Source: Spirosoma sp. KCTC 42546 (GTDB lineage: Bacteria; Bacteroidota; Bacteroidia; Cytophagales; Spirosomataceae). From it: a stretch of DNA of 64,000 bases. Below, one piece after another: positions 43,945 to 54,022 of this stretch. How positions within the stretch are numbered: position 1 is the stretch's first letter; each line of letters starts with the position of its first letter. Both the position numbers and the translations under genes were made by a program. Location of the stretch: assembly GCF_006965485.1 (NCBI RefSeq), contig NZ_CP041360.1:6304501-6368500 (forward strand). The letters are read 5' to 3'. The notes beneath the pieces were generated by a model, which saw only the letters and a program-made list of their open reading frames with translations, was not told where the DNA came from and did no database searches.

Positions 43945-45615
43945 TTACGTCCAGTTAAAGTCAACGACTTTGCCATTTAGTTTCCACTTCTGAGGTAGTG
44001 GGTTCGTTAGCCAATCGATCGGTTCGGCTAACGGTTGTGGGTTGGCTGCCTGGGCAAACGCTTTTTTTACGGCTATTTTTTGCGCTTCACCCATAGCTTC
44101 CGGCTGGGCCGAAATGAAAAGTGGCGATCCACTTTCAGCTAAGAGTCTCAGCCATTGCTTATTCTTATCCCAGGCTATGCTGGTTGTCAGGCCAACACAA
44201 TCGCCATCTACGGCGTAAAACTTATTGTGCTGGGGTAGCCGAAACGCCAGTGTATTCACCCCCATTTTCAAGGTGCGGCTCCATTCCTTACCACTGGTAT
44301 CGTCCCCAATCCGGCAAAGCTCAACCAGGCCTGCACTCAGGTGGCTCATGGTATTACAGCCAATTATATAGATGCCATTACCTGCCGCGTCTCGGATGGA
44401 TTGGTAGAGGTGACCTATAATCTCAGCATTGGTTTTACTACGGTCGTAAAAATTCCACCCGGCGGCCGTAAGGCTTTCATTCATCGAAAATCCCCATCGA
44501 CCCAGTATATCATAAGTCGTAAAATCGTGTTTTACCAGCTCAAACCCCCACGTTTTATACGAATCGAAATTGCGTTTTATCCGCTCAATGTTTTCTGGTA
44601 TGGTAGGATCGAGAACCGGCATTTTGGGGTTATTACGACCGGCAATTTGGGGCGCCAGCAGACTGGCTTTCTCATCATGGCGCGCACAGAGTGGCCGCAT
44701 CCACAACCCCGGCCGCATGCCTTCTTTCCTGATGGTATCGGCCATCAGGTGCATATCTTTAAACTTAGCATTCGGTCTACTGAAATCATCATTCCAGCCC
44801 CCATCACCAGGCAACAAGGGCGAGTACGTTGCCCATCCGGCATCAATGACCGAGAACGGCCTGTTATTCACATCAGTTACCAGTTCGGCCATCAGAGCCG
44901 TTGTTTTTTTGATCAGCTCAAAGCTATTTGCCCCGTACGCGAAGTACCAGTCATTGATCCCATACACAGGTTTTTTAGGTAACCGTGGCTTGTCGCACAT
45001 CAGCCCACAGAATCGATGGTCGACCTGATACGGGCTTTCACCCGAGCGACTTTGCATAGTTACCACATCAGCCGCATGTAGCGTACGCTCACCCAGTAAC
45101 ACGCCGTTGCCGCCCGAAAGTGTATCACAAGTAAGTTCCAGACTCGTGTTGCTCAATTGCCACCAGCAGATACTGCCAGAGCCGGTTTTAACCCCAAAAC
45201 AGGCCGTCTGCTTCCCGTCGTAAATGAGTATATACCAGGGATTTCGGTTAGCTTGTGAAAGGGGCTTCCAGCTCAGATCACCGTAGGAACGCTCAAAATG
45301 ATCACCGACGAACTGGACGTTGGGTTTCGGCGAATAACGCCAGGATAACCGAATAGCCTTTATGGGTTGCGAAGGCGATTGCAGATAAATCCCACTGGCA
45401 TTTCCGTTCGTTTTAACCGTAACGACCACATCCTGATCGCTGAATGTATCACCATTGGTGCGTTTCAGACTGATCCATTTATCCTCAAGTTGAGCCCAAA
45501 CGGCATCGGGTGCATTTAATGCGATTGCCTGAGATACAGAAGCATACGTTAGCCTGCCCGATAAAGCCGCTACTGAAACTGTTGAAGAGAGTTTAACAAA
45601 TTGTCGTCTGTGCAT
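43945..45615 (-). CDS. GH36-like alpha-galactosidase (melibiase-like)
   Basis: This 556-residue protein has an N-terminal export signal of the MHRRQFVKLSS type (twin-arginine-like) and an N-terminal beta-sandwich (about 40-200). A TIM barrel (about 215-490) follows with likely nucleophile D364 in LVKHDFTTYD and acid/base D438 or D439 in CRIGDDTSGKEW. SVIDAGWATYSP and EGMRPGLWMRPL are typical of clan GH-D. It removes terminal alpha-linked hexoses, but the linkage is inferred from the clan only. It is the last gene of the glycan operon, with 129 bp to the alcohol dehydrogenase gene before it. Confidence 0.85.
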   Translation of the reverse strand: MHRRQFVKLSSTVSVAALSGRLTYASVSQAIALNAPDAVWAQLEDKWISLKRTNGDTFSDQDVVVTVKTNGNASGIYLQSPSQPIKAIRLSWRYSPKPNVQFVGDHFERSYGDLSWKPLSQANRNPWYILIYDGKQTACFGVKTGSGSICWWQLSNTSLELTCDTLSGGNGVLLGERTLHAADVVTMQSRSGESPYQVDHRFCGLMCDKPRLPKKPVYGINDWYFAYGANSFELIKKTTALMAELVTDVNNRPFSVIDAGWATYSPLLPGDGGWNDDFSRPNAKFKDMHLMADTIRKEGMRPGLWMRPLCARHDEKASLLAPQIAGRNNPKMPVLDPTIPENIERIKRNFDSYKTWGFELVKHDFTTYDILGRWGFSMNESLTAAGWNFYDRSKTNAEIIGHLYQSIRDAAGNGIYIIGCNTMSHLSAGLVELCRIGDDTSGKEWSRTLKMGVNTLAFRLPQHNKFYAVDGDCVGLTTSIAWDKNKQWLRLLAESGSPLFISAQPEAMGEAQKIAVKKAFAQAANPQPLAEPIDWLTNPLPQKWKLNGKVVDFNWT

Positions 45616-45744
45616 ACTACTTAATCTGTTATTAGAATACCTACGACCGTGTCTTATCCATTACAAATTCTATGATCCTAAACGGAGTAGCCGTTCGCTT
45701 GTTTATGCCGCTACGTTTACACGTCTGATTTAAAGGCTTTTTCT

Positions 45745-46761
45745 TTAGGTAGTGCATTGAAGCAAATATTTCATACCCGCCGGGTTATTGTCGATGGTCT
45801 CAAAAACTGCTTGAATATCTTCCAGGGGAGAAATTTGTGTGATAAGCTGACCGAGCGGCAGTTCGCCGGAAGCGGCTAGCCGGATGGCTTCATCGAAATC
45901 CTCGGGTTCATAAACACGTGTGCCAATGAGCTGTAGTTCCCGCCAGAAAAAGCGAAAGAGATCAACCGGCTTAGGTTCACTATGAATAGCCACCATGACA
46001 ATCCGCCCCCGCGCCCGCGCCAGCTGCGTCATAACCGCAACCCCCGCAGCCACGCCCGACACCTCAAAAACAACGTCGGCCATTGCGCCATTCGTAAACG
46101 TTTCTACTGCGTTCACTAGATCAGTAGTCACAGGATTCACGGCAGGCAAATCCAGTTGACGACACAAGGCTAGCCGGGTGGCATTCGGCTCGGAAATGAG
46201 CACATGAGCTCCTTTGTGCCTGGCGACAAGGGCAATCAATACACCAATGGGACCACCCCCAATAATCACCACATGTTCACCCGGTTGCAGTCGACTGAGT
46301 CGGACGTCGTGACAGGCAACCGCCAACGGTTCGGTTAGTGCACCTAGCTGTAGCGGCATTGTTGCGGGCAAACGGTGTAGTGTATACGCCGGAACATTCC
46401 AATACGTCTGCATCCCGCCGGGGGTATCAATACCGATAAATTTCAGGTTTTTACCAATATGCTGCTGGCCATTATCCGATGGATCGTTGGCACCCGGCTG
46501 TAACGGCCTCACGGCAACCCGATCGCCCACCTGCCATCCTGAAACACCCTCGCCCAGTTCCGCGATTTCAGCCGATACCTCATGGCCAATTACCTGCGGC
46601 ATCTGAACGCGCTGATCCATTTTACCATGATAAATGTGTACGTCGGTGCCACAAACACCGCAGTAAGCCACTTTAAGCCGAACCATACCCGCTGGAATCG
46701 GCTCAGGGCGCATGGGCTTCACTTCAAACTGCTGATTACCAGAATAATAGGCTGCTTTCAT
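45745..46761 (-). CDS. Zinc-dependent alcohol/polyol dehydrogenase (MDR family)
   Basis: This 338-residue MDR enzyme has catalytic-zinc ligands in YCGVCGTDVHIY (C37-type), GHE in VIGHEVSAEI and E in LTEPLAVACHD, with the nucleotide-binding loop VVIIGGGPIGVL. The lobe that normally holds four structural-zinc cysteines is replaced by QPGANDPSDNGQQHIGKN and has none. It resembles sorbitol/threonine dehydrogenase relatives and probably oxidises a sugar, polyol or sugar acid released by the operon's hydrolases. It sits 35 bp after the VOC gene. Confidence 0.87.
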   Translation of the reverse strand: MKAAYYSGNQQFEVKPMRPEPIPAGMVRLKVAYCGVCGTDVHIYHGKMDQRVQMPQVIGHEVSAEIAELGEGVSGWQVGDRVAVRPLQPGANDPSDNGQQHIGKNLKFIGIDTPGGMQTYWNVPAYTLHRLPATMPLQLGALTEPLAVACHDVRLSRLQPGEHVVIIGGGPIGVLIALVARHKGAHVLISEPNATRLALCRQLDLPAVNPVTTDLVNAVETFTNGAMADVVFEVSGVAAGVAVMTQLARARGRIVMVAIHSEPKPVDLFRFFWRELQLIGTRVYEPEDFDEAIRLAASGELPLGQLITQISPLEDIQAVFETIDNNPAGMKYLLQCTT

Positions 46762-46796
46762 ACGTAATGAGAAAAAGATTTACTTAATAATGTCGT

Positions 46797-47192
46797 TTAT
46801 GACTGGATAGGGCCACGTTCCAGAATTTGAAGCATGTTGCCTTCTGGATCAAAAAAATTGCGAACACGACCTCCGCCAATGGCGTTGGTTAACTCTCCTC
46901 CCCACTTAATACCCTGCGAATCGAGCCAGGCAACGGCCTGATCAATATTTGCTACACGCAGCGCTACGTGCGACCATCCGGGCGTCCACGTAGTCCGGGC
47001 AGGACGTAGCGTCTGATCTTTCGGCATGATTTCCAACAGGGTTTGGTCGGGAGCCAGCAGCATCCAGACCGGCTTGTCGTGGCGAAACCAGCGTTGATAG
47101 CCCAGCACCTGGCAGTACCAATCGGTTAGGGATTCGACATCATCGGCGGCAACAGCGGGGTGATCGACGCCCAGAAAAAGGGATTCGTTCAT
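46797..47192 (-). CDS. VOC-family protein (glyoxalase-like)
   Basis: This 131-residue protein is a single VOC unit. Candidate metal ligands are H in GVDHPAVAADD (near 10), E in TLLEIMPKD (near 54), H in GWSHVALRV (near 75) and E in DPEGNMLQILE near the end. Such proteins isomerise, cleave or epimerise small oxo-compounds. Being between the dehydrogenase and the heparinase-like gene, it may handle a keto-sugar intermediate; this is inference. Confidence 0.85.
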   Translation of the reverse strand: MNESLFLGVDHPAVAADDVESLTDWYCQVLGYQRWFRHDKPVWMLLAPDQTLLEIMPKDQTLRPARTTWTPGWSHVALRVANIDQAVAWLDSQGIKWGGELTNAIGGGRVRNFFDPEGNMLQILERGPIQS

Positions 47193-47239
47193 AGTAGGTA
47201 AGGTTTCTGAATGTTGAGAGTTCTGCTGATCCCGAATGG

Positions 47240-49327
47240 TCAGCCAGGGGTAAGGGTAAAACCGATTTCGTTTTCAGTTAACGTGTAAATCGTTGTGTTG
47301 ATAGTCAGCGAAAGCGATAGTTTATTGGCGTAAGAACCGGTCAGTTGGCTGGTAAATCCCGGCTTGCTGATTGTCCAGGTTTGATTACCTGTCTCTGCTT
47401 GCCAACGGTCAATCGCTGCCAGATCGTCGGCGGCCAGTACGTGAAGTTGATGGATGGATGTCGCTTTTTGCGCAGCCGTGTGGCGAAACACTAGACCGCT
47501 TCCGGGCTGCCCTTCGCCCTGTTGAGCTGGCTCAGGATGATAAGCATCGTGCAAATACCCGTAAACGGGGCCAGCTAGTGTACCCTGACCGATATGCCAG
47601 AGCTTGAGTCCCGTCTGGTGGCGGTAGAGCGTCAACCTGTTCCCATCGGTTTGTACAATCGATTCGCCGTCCCGATTATTCAGTAGCCAGTTCCAGACAG
47701 TACGAACGGGTTCGCTCGCCCGTATACGGTCAATCACGAACGTAAGGTGGGGGCCAACCTGAATCCAGCAGCGCGTAAATTCCTGAATGGGGTAGCCATA
47801 GGAAGCGGCTACTTCTGATACTACCAGCGATACGTCGTCAATTCGTTTAACTGTAATCAGTTGACCCCCTCGTTCAACCGGTGAGCTGATGGAGCCGTCG
47901 GGGTGAATTCGCCGACGAGCCAATACATTCCGCTGTTCCAGCAGCTTGATTTTCGCCAGATCTTCCTGTAAACCCAACGTGTCCTGCTCCAGCAGAAACG
48001 TACAGGTAGTATGCGTTTGCGTAGCGCATTCTAGTCCGTGAATTAGATTTCGGTAACAACTGTGACCGGGGTCGGCCAGCAATCGTTCGTGATTATGCAC
48101 GAGCATAAAGCTATTTAAATCACCCTGCAAATGACCGGGCGCGTATACGCCATCGTTGTTCCCGCCCTGAATAGCCAGCACCGATTGACCGTTCCAGGCA
48201 TCGCGTACCAGTGTATTTCCATTTGAAAACGATACGGTCAGGGGCAGATTTGCTTCCGCTGGCGACATTGCGTTTTGGGAACGTAGCAACAAGGGCAATG
48301 TTAGAAATCCCCAGTCATTCACCATGCCGAACGTAGCGAGATCGTGCGGTCCCTGCGTTGGATCAGGTTCGTAATAGTCCTGAAATAACCAGCGGGCTAG
48401 TCCGGCCTGGCGTGGGTCATTCGAACGGGCCGCTACATGAAGGAGCAAATCGCCAGATGGCCGAAAAAGGGCTGCGGAGTCATTGAAGTTGACCGCTCTG
48501 GCTCGTGGAGAGTCACCCCAGTTGCTCATCGGTTTACGGTACAGCATGCTTTGTGCCATCCAGCTCATCCCACGTCCGTAAGCATCCACATCGAGTTGCT
48601 GTGCCAGATCAGGATAGGAACGTATCAGTGATTCGTAAGCCAGCATCAAAGCGTTGGCCAGGTAATTGCCGTATTGCAACGACTCACCATACGAGCCATC
48701 CGGCTGGAATGCCTGCGCCATACGGACTACGTCTGGAAGTAACGCCACGAGCAATTCTTCATCGCCCAGAGCCGCCGACGCCACCAGTGCACCAGATGCC
48801 ATAATACCCCGCCAGTTGGCCAGATGGCTGTTTTTGGCCAGCCAACGCTGACAGAGGAGAATACCTTTTTCGTACAGCACCTGACGTACCTCTTCCCGTT
48901 CCGTTTCGGTAAACACCGCACCTGCTAACGTCAGCACAGCCGCTACGCCCCAGCAAACATGCGCTGTTTCCAGATGCCCCATAAACGGTTCTGCGTGACT
49001 GCGAAACCACGGGCCAACCCAATCCGTTACTGGCAACCGGGCAATATGGAGCGTAGTACTTCGGAGCCAGGATGCCAGAGCATTGGTGGGTTCGAGCGCA
49101 TAGTGCATAGCTGCGTCAGATAGATACTCGGCCGCCGGATACCACCAGCCAAGCGTGGCCTGACCAAATGCCGTACTGTCTGCCTGAAGGCCGGGTACGG
49201 CCAGACGCTGCGTGACCCGAAGGGCAAGCGCCCGCCGAAACCGCCGGATAACCGTATCGTGGCTGGACAGAATGGCGGTTTTTTCAGCTTCTGTCAAAAA
49301 TAAGGCCGTGGCTCTGACTACCTCCAT
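47240..49327 (-). CDS. Heparinase II/III-like protein, cytosolic
   Basis: This 695-residue protein has an alpha/alpha-toroid (about 40-330, HLANWRGIMASGALVA, FQPDGSYGESLQYGNY) and a C-terminal beta-sandwich of the heparinase II/III type (about 360-690, YAPGHLQGDLNSFMLVHNHE, LLADPGHSCYR). Relatives are polysaccharide lyases cutting uronic-acid bonds by beta-elimination; H and Y in these motifs are likely catalytic. No signal peptide is present, so it would act on oligosaccharides in the cytosol. Its ATG overlaps the RraA-like stop (TGATG), so translation is coupled. Confidence 0.82.
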   Translation of the reverse strand: MEVVRATALFLTEAEKTAILSSHDTVIRRFRRALALRVTQRLAVPGLQADSTAFGQATLGWWYPAAEYLSDAAMHYALEPTNALASWLRSTTLHIARLPVTDWVGPWFRSHAEPFMGHLETAHVCWGVAAVLTLAGAVFTETEREEVRQVLYEKGILLCQRWLAKNSHLANWRGIMASGALVASAALGDEELLVALLPDVVRMAQAFQPDGSYGESLQYGNYLANALMLAYESLIRSYPDLAQQLDVDAYGRGMSWMAQSMLYRKPMSNWGDSPRARAVNFNDSAALFRPSGDLLLHVAARSNDPRQAGLARWLFQDYYEPDPTQGPHDLATFGMVNDWGFLTLPLLLRSQNAMSPAEANLPLTVSFSNGNTLVRDAWNGQSVLAIQGGNNDGVYAPGHLQGDLNSFMLVHNHERLLADPGHSCYRNLIHGLECATQTHTTCTFLLEQDTLGLQEDLAKIKLLEQRNVLARRRIHPDGSISSPVERGGQLITVKRIDDVSLVVSEVAASYGYPIQEFTRCWIQVGPHLTFVIDRIRASEPVRTVWNWLLNNRDGESIVQTDGNRLTLYRHQTGLKLWHIGQGTLAGPVYGYLHDAYHPEPAQQGEGQPGSGLVFRHTAAQKATSIHQLHVLAADDLAAIDRWQAETGNQTWTISKPGFTSQLTGSYANKLSLSLTINTTIYTLTENEIGFTLTPG

Positions 49328-50034
49328 CAGAAATAGCCGCCGTTTTTAACCACTTCCGTTGGCGTCATGCCACTTTCAACCATTTCCTTAATGCCTTCTT
49401 CTTTGTGTACAATTTTTTCGGCGGCTACCAGCACATCGTAGGCAATGGCCTGTGGGATAGCGATAACACCGTCGATGTCGCCGAAAATCCAGTCGCCAGG
49501 TTGTACGATCACTTCGCCGATTTGCACCGGTTTCTGGTAATAATACATACGGAATCGACCGAGCATTCCCGTGCTGGTTTTGTACTTGTGAAAGACCGGA
49601 AAGTCCAGAGACAGGATGGCTTTGGTATCCCGAATACCATTGACGAGCGCTCCCCGGCAACCGGCTTTGAGCGCTGCCATCGTCATCACCTCGCCCCACT
49701 GCGAGGTAACTGTGTCGCCCGTACAGTCCCAGATAACGACTGAATCCTGATGCAGATCTTCAAGCATTTGCGCCCGCAGCTCAAACTCGCCATCGGTCGT
49801 AATATCAGGGCCACCTTTGACGGTGAACGCCATACCCGCCATTTTCATTTCTTCCCGAAGCGGGGCAAAGGCAGCCGGTAAACTGGAGGCATGCATGTTG
49901 TAATTGAAGCGCAGTACATCGTTGATAGCCCCCGTAAAGAGCTGCATGTATCGGATCCGCATTTCCGACACCGGAATCGGGAAGGGAAGAACAGGCTGTT
50001 TGCCGTCCAAATGGTGTTTTCCGTTGGATTTCAT
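49327..50034 (-). CDS. RraA-family protein (HMG/CHA aldolase-like)
   Basis: This 235-residue protein has the RraA-like central fold with GDTVTSQWGEVMTMAALKAG, CRGALVNGIRDTKAI (the conserved G-x-RD site) and a C-terminal GDWIFGDIDGVIAIPQ. Many family members are metal-dependent aldolases or lyases for 2-oxo acids such as 4-hydroxy-4-methyl-2-oxoglutarate; RNase E inhibition is a separate branch. In this operon an aldolase for a sugar-derived 2-oxo acid is likely. It overlaps the SDR gene by 4 bp and the heparinase-like gene by 1 bp. Confidence 0.85.
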   Translation of the reverse strand: MKSNGKHHLDGKQPVLPFPIPVSEMRIRYMQLFTGAINDVLRFNYNMHASSLPAAFAPLREEMKMAGMAFTVKGGPDITTDGEFELRAQMLEDLHQDSVVIWDCTGDTVTSQWGEVMTMAALKAGCRGALVNGIRDTKAILSLDFPVFHKYKTSTGMLGRFRMYYYQKPVQIGEVIVQPGDWIFGDIDGVIAIPQAIAYDVLVAAEKIVHKEEGIKEMVESGMTPTEVVKNGGYF

Positions 50035-50735
50035 GATTGTGCCAGAAATTTCATATTGTCAAAATTGATTTCCCGAATGAGGACATACTCCGGCTGGTTG
50101 AGCACGAAGAGAATAACCCGGGCTACGTCCTCTACTTTCAGAAATTTTTCGCGCGCTACGTTCCGATCGCCCCAGTAGTTGCTGTCGGTTGGTCCCGGAT
50201 TCACGTCCGTTACCCGAATTCCTTCTTTCAGAACCTGATCGGCCAGACCACTGCTCAGGCCGCGGGCCCCGAATTTGGAGGCACAGTAAACCGGAGCGGT
50301 TGGATTCGTCCGTTGTCCACCCATCGAAATGACGGTTACGATATGCCCTTGTTTACGGGGTTTCATCTGCTTCAGTGCTTCGCGGTTGCAGAGGAATACA
50401 CCCCGCATATTGATGGTAATCATCCGTTCATAGGTCTCCAGATCGGTCGTGGACAAATCGGTGGTAGTCAGACCGATGCCGGCGTTATTGAGGAGAATAT
50501 CGACTGGGCCAAAGGTTTCCTGGCAGGCCGTAAAACCCGCTACTACGTCAGCTTCCTGACTAACATCTCCTGTAAACGACCGAAGATTTTCGTGGCTTAC
50601 GTCGTCGGTTAACTGATGCGTTCGGCTAAAATCAAAGACTTTAGCACCTTGGTCCAGCAGCGTGATGGCGGCCGCTTTCCCTATTCCACTCGATGCGCCG
50701 GTGATGAAGACGACTTTGTCTTGTAAATAATTCAT
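50031..50735 (-). CDS. SDR-family oxidoreductase
   Basis: This 234-residue classical SDR has cofactor loop TGASSGIGKA near 13-22, NNAG near 87 and active-site pair in APVYCASKFGARG (Y and K). It lies 32 bp after the symporter gene and overlaps the RraA-like gene by 4 bp, so it is part of the uptake-and-catabolism block. It likely oxidises a sugar or reduces a keto-acid with NAD(P). Confidence 0.9.
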   Translation of the reverse strand: MNYLQDKVVFITGASSGIGKAAAITLLDQGAKVFDFSRTHQLTDDVSHENLRSFTGDVSQEADVVAGFTACQETFGPVDILLNNAGIGLTTTDLSTTDLETYERMITINMRGVFLCNREALKQMKPRKQGHIVTVISMGGQRTNPTAPVYCASKFGARGLSSGLADQVLKEGIRVTDVNPGPTDSNYWGDRNVAREKFLKVEDVARVILFVLNQPEYVLIREINFDNMKFLAQS

Positions 50736-50767
50736 AGTCAGATTAATTCGCGTGTGTCGTTCATTTT

Positions 50768-52486
50768 TTAATGCTCATTGACCGTTGTGCCCATGGGTGT
50801 TTGGCGATGCGTTGTGTTTTTGATCGGTGCGCCGGGAATCGGTCGGCTGGCTCGATACCAAATTATTGCTGAAAGGACCAGGCAGAGTAGTCCGGCACCC
50901 ATAGCGACCCGGCCACTGGTTTCGCCCAGCGAGGGTAGGCTCATGGCCATAAATAAACTACCGGTTACGACCAGTGCGACGGCATATAACCGGTTCATGG
51001 TCTGCATAAAGCCTGGATTTTCGGCGGGCTTTTCGGCTTCAGTCAAGGGTGTGCGAAGGCGACGAAAGAAGGCTTCGACACGCTGGCGATAGGCATCATT
51101 TTGCGAAACGACGACGCCCGAAAGAAGGAATACTACTACGCAGGAAATGATTTCGATCAACGTAGCCCATTCCCACGAAACCTGCGGCATAGCGTTGAGT
51201 ACCAGCCCTAAAGCCACACCAACAACCAGGGTAGCAAACGCGCCCCAGGGTTGCGGTCGTTTCAGGACAATGCCCAGCACCAGCGGCAAAGTCATTGGAA
51301 TGGCGAACAGGCCTGTAAAGAGTTTATTCGCTTCAAACGCACCGCCGAAGCCCCCTACATACAACGCACCCAGTGTGACCAGTGCGCCCAGAACCAGCGT
51401 CATTAATCGCCCTACCCAAAGCATTTCGTTGTCGGCCGCTTTGGGGTTGAACAGTCGCTGGTAAATATCCCGCGTCAGAACGCCCGCCGTTACGTTGTAT
51501 TCGCCACTCAGGACAGACATCGTAGCGGCAAACATGGCGGCTACCATCAGGCCCATGATCCCTTCGGGCAACAGTTTCAGGCAGACACTTACATACGCCA
51601 TTTCCGGGTTTTCAAGGTTCGGTATCAGGGCTTTAGCTGCAATGGATGGGAATAAAAAAATGACAGGGAACAGAAAGAAAAATACGGCCGTCAGCATCCC
51701 TTGTTTCTGGCTGGCACGTTCATCGCGGACGCTGTAAAACCGCTGAATAAACGTCCAGTTGCCACTGTATTTAACCAGAATCATCAGGTAATATACCATC
51801 AGGTACAGTGGCATTCCCTTCGGCCCGTTGAACCAGGTGAAATGATCGGGAATAGCGGCCATCATACCAGGCAAGCCACCAGCCGCCTGGATCGTCAGCG
51901 GGACCAGAATCAACGTAGCAACGATCAGAATGATAAACTGCACGACATCCGTCACGACCACGGCCCATAACCCACCGACCACCGTATAAAGCGCGACAAT
52001 GATTCCGCAGGCCAGGATGGAGCTTTCCAGCGAGAGGCCCGTGGCTGCTTTCACAAACAGCCCCAGCGCATACAACCGGACCATGTTGTCCAGAATCTTG
52101 AAGAGCACGCCCATCCAGGAAAACGTTTGCCGGACAGGCGCATTGAAGCGGGTTTCCAGAAACTCCATGGGGGTCATGATCCCCGCCCGTCGCCAGCGTT
52201 TGGCAAAGATGGCTACGCCCAGTAAGGCGGGTAAAACGGTGCTCCAGATCAGCGTCAGGGCCACGAACCCGTGTTGGTAGGCAATCCCCGCATAGGCCAC
52301 GAAGATAAACGTACTGAACTTGGTCATGAAGTTACTGATGGCCCCCGACACCCACGGAATGGCATTCCCCCCCTTGAAATAATCGCCGATGTTTTTGACG
52401 AATTTCCCTAAAAACAGCCCAATGCCCGCCATCAGGAGCATGTAAATGGCAATGGCCCAGTAATCCAGTTGTTGTAGCGTTTGCAC
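50768..52486 (-). CDS. Sodium:solute symporter (SSS family)
   Basis: This 572-residue inner-membrane protein has about 14 hydrophobic segments. Family marks include NFMTKFSTFIFVAYAG near 52-67, WAVVVTDVVQFIILIVATL near 171 and MVAAMFAATMSVLSGEYNV (the Na+ site region) near 317. It couples substrate entry to sodium. Being in the middle of the glycan operon, it probably imports the mono- or disaccharide or uronate released by the secreted hydrolases. It starts 2 bp after the GH28 gene. Confidence 0.92.
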   Translation of the reverse strand: MQTLQQLDYWAIAIYMLLMAGIGLFLGKFVKNIGDYFKGGNAIPWVSGAISNFMTKFSTFIFVAYAGIAYQHGFVALTLIWSTVLPALLGVAIFAKRWRRAGIMTPMEFLETRFNAPVRQTFSWMGVLFKILDNMVRLYALGLFVKAATGLSLESSILACGIIVALYTVVGGLWAVVVTDVVQFIILIVATLILVPLTIQAAGGLPGMMAAIPDHFTWFNGPKGMPLYLMVYYLMILVKYSGNWTFIQRFYSVRDERASQKQGMLTAVFFFLFPVIFLFPSIAAKALIPNLENPEMAYVSVCLKLLPEGIMGLMVAAMFAATMSVLSGEYNVTAGVLTRDIYQRLFNPKAADNEMLWVGRLMTLVLGALVTLGALYVGGFGGAFEANKLFTGLFAIPMTLPLVLGIVLKRPQPWGAFATLVVGVALGLVLNAMPQVSWEWATLIEIISCVVVFLLSGVVVSQNDAYRQRVEAFFRRLRTPLTEAEKPAENPGFMQTMNRLYAVALVVTGSLFMAMSLPSLGETSGRVAMGAGLLCLVLSAIIWYRASRPIPGAPIKNTTHRQTPMGTTVNEH

Positions 52487-52488
52487 GG

Positions 52489-54000
52489 TTAGTTTGATTT
52501 AGGCATGTTAGGAGAATTTCGAACGTTTTTAAGCTGCACTACTTCCGTAACAGCCGGGCTTTGCTTCGCTTTCAAACCATTGACTTCCAGCGTATCGACG
52601 TCCTCGGCGAAAATGGCCGGGCGGTTTTCCTCGTCAGCGTAATCGAGCGTAAGATTGTCCAGAACTATATTCCTGCCGTGCCGGATGTAAAAACCGTAAG
52701 CCGGTAATCGGCCGAACATTTCACCGCGTGGGTAGGCATCCGTTTTTTCAGGGACCACCTGATTAACAGGCGGTGGCGCGATGGGTACGGGTTTGCGGGT
52801 ATCATCGTCGCCCAGTAAAGGTTTGTTGCTTCCATCAAACCGAAGCCGGATTTGTTTCAGGGTTATGTTTTCGACGGGGAAACCCGGAATTCCCGTAATA
52901 GAACAACCATAGCCGCCAATCCGGGTCCCCTGCACATTCTCGATCAACACATCTTTTAAGATGCCCGTGGCCGCTTTGGCATTTTTTCGATACGTCCGGT
53001 TTCGGGCACCCAGTCGAACGAAAATGGCAGTGCCTTTTACGTTACGTACCGATATGTTCGAGATGTTGATCCGTTCAATACGGGCACCGTCTACGGTCAT
53101 TAGGCTGATCGCATCGACGCGGGTGTCGAAAACCGTACAATTTTGAACGGTAATATCTTCAAAGGCTCCACTTGTTTCCGTGCCGATCTTGATGCCCGAC
53201 GCATTGGTACTAACAATGCAGTTGGTAATGGTAATATCGCGGCAGCTTTCGCCGGGTGATAAGCTTTTCAGGCAAATGCCGTCGTCGCCACTGGTAATGA
53301 AGCAGTTGGAAACGCGCACAACCTGGCAATCAACCAGATCCATCCCGTCTGTATTTCGGCCTTTGGCGTCCGCATGACGGGATTTTTCGATGTCTTTATT
53401 TTCCCTGCTGTCGACTGTAATTCCGTCAATGACCATGTTCCGGCACGACTGGTAAAACTGCACCCACGATCCCGAATTGCGCAGCGTAACCTCCCGAACC
53501 TGTAGGTTATCACAGTTCCGAAAATGGAGTATACGGGGTCTGCCACTAAAGGAAGGCGACAGATAAGGCCCGTTAAACTCATCGCCCCGACCATCTATCG
53601 TCCCTCGTCCGGCAATTGAAATGTTGTGCGCGTCTTCCGCGTAAATGAACATTTTATCCGTCACCAGCTCCCCTCCGTAGGTCGGATAGTTTGAGGGAAT
53701 GCTTGGGTAATCCGCTACGTTAGCGCTCCCCAGCAAGGTAGCCCCCGCTTCGACGTAGAGCGTTACGTTACTTTTCAGGTAGATCGTACCCGACAGAAAC
53801 GTGCCGTTGTGCAGGTACACTTTTCCACCGCCCGCTTCGTGGCAGCGGTTGATAGCTAGTTGAATAGCCTTCGTATCCATCGTTTTACCATCACCATTGG
53901 CCCCATACGCAAAGGCATCCCATACACCGGTGGGTTTCTGGCAAAAACCGGCCGTCGTGAGCATCAGGCAGAAAAAAAAGATAGTGGCTAGGCTATTCAT
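52489..54000 (-). CDS. GH28 family glycosidase, copy A
   Basis: This 503-residue protein has a signal peptide (about 1-20, TTAGFCQ) and a right-handed beta-helix of the polygalacturonase type. Acidic catalytic motifs are visible: NTDGMDLVDCQ and SGDDGICLKS. The usual GHG motif is replaced by ASGIKIGTETSG, so the histidine is missing; a similar change is seen in copy B. GVWDAFAYGANGDGKTMD near the start is typical. Likely substrates are galacturonan, rhamnogalacturonan or xylogalacturonan. It is 40-60% similar to copy B by eye and sits 22 bp after it. Confidence 0.9.
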   Translation of the reverse strand: MNSLATIFFFCLMLTTAGFCQKPTGVWDAFAYGANGDGKTMDTKAIQLAINRCHEAGGGKVYLHNGTFLSGTIYLKSNVTLYVEAGATLLGSANVADYPSIPSNYPTYGGELVTDKMFIYAEDAHNISIAGRGTIDGRGDEFNGPYLSPSFSGRPRILHFRNCDNLQVREVTLRNSGSWVQFYQSCRNMVIDGITVDSRENKDIEKSRHADAKGRNTDGMDLVDCQVVRVSNCFITSGDDGICLKSLSPGESCRDITITNCIVSTNASGIKIGTETSGAFEDITVQNCTVFDTRVDAISLMTVDGARIERINISNISVRNVKGTAIFVRLGARNRTYRKNAKAATGILKDVLIENVQGTRIGGYGCSITGIPGFPVENITLKQIRLRFDGSNKPLLGDDDTRKPVPIAPPPVNQVVPEKTDAYPRGEMFGRLPAYGFYIRHGRNIVLDNLTLDYADEENRPAIFAEDVDTLEVNGLKAKQSPAVTEVVQLKNVRNSPNMPKSN

Positions 54001-54022
54001 GGAAGCAGGGAAGTTTAACCGA

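Noticed and set aside
44341..44982. A 213-codon plus-strand frame
   Set aside because: It is antisense to the GH36-like catalytic barrel.
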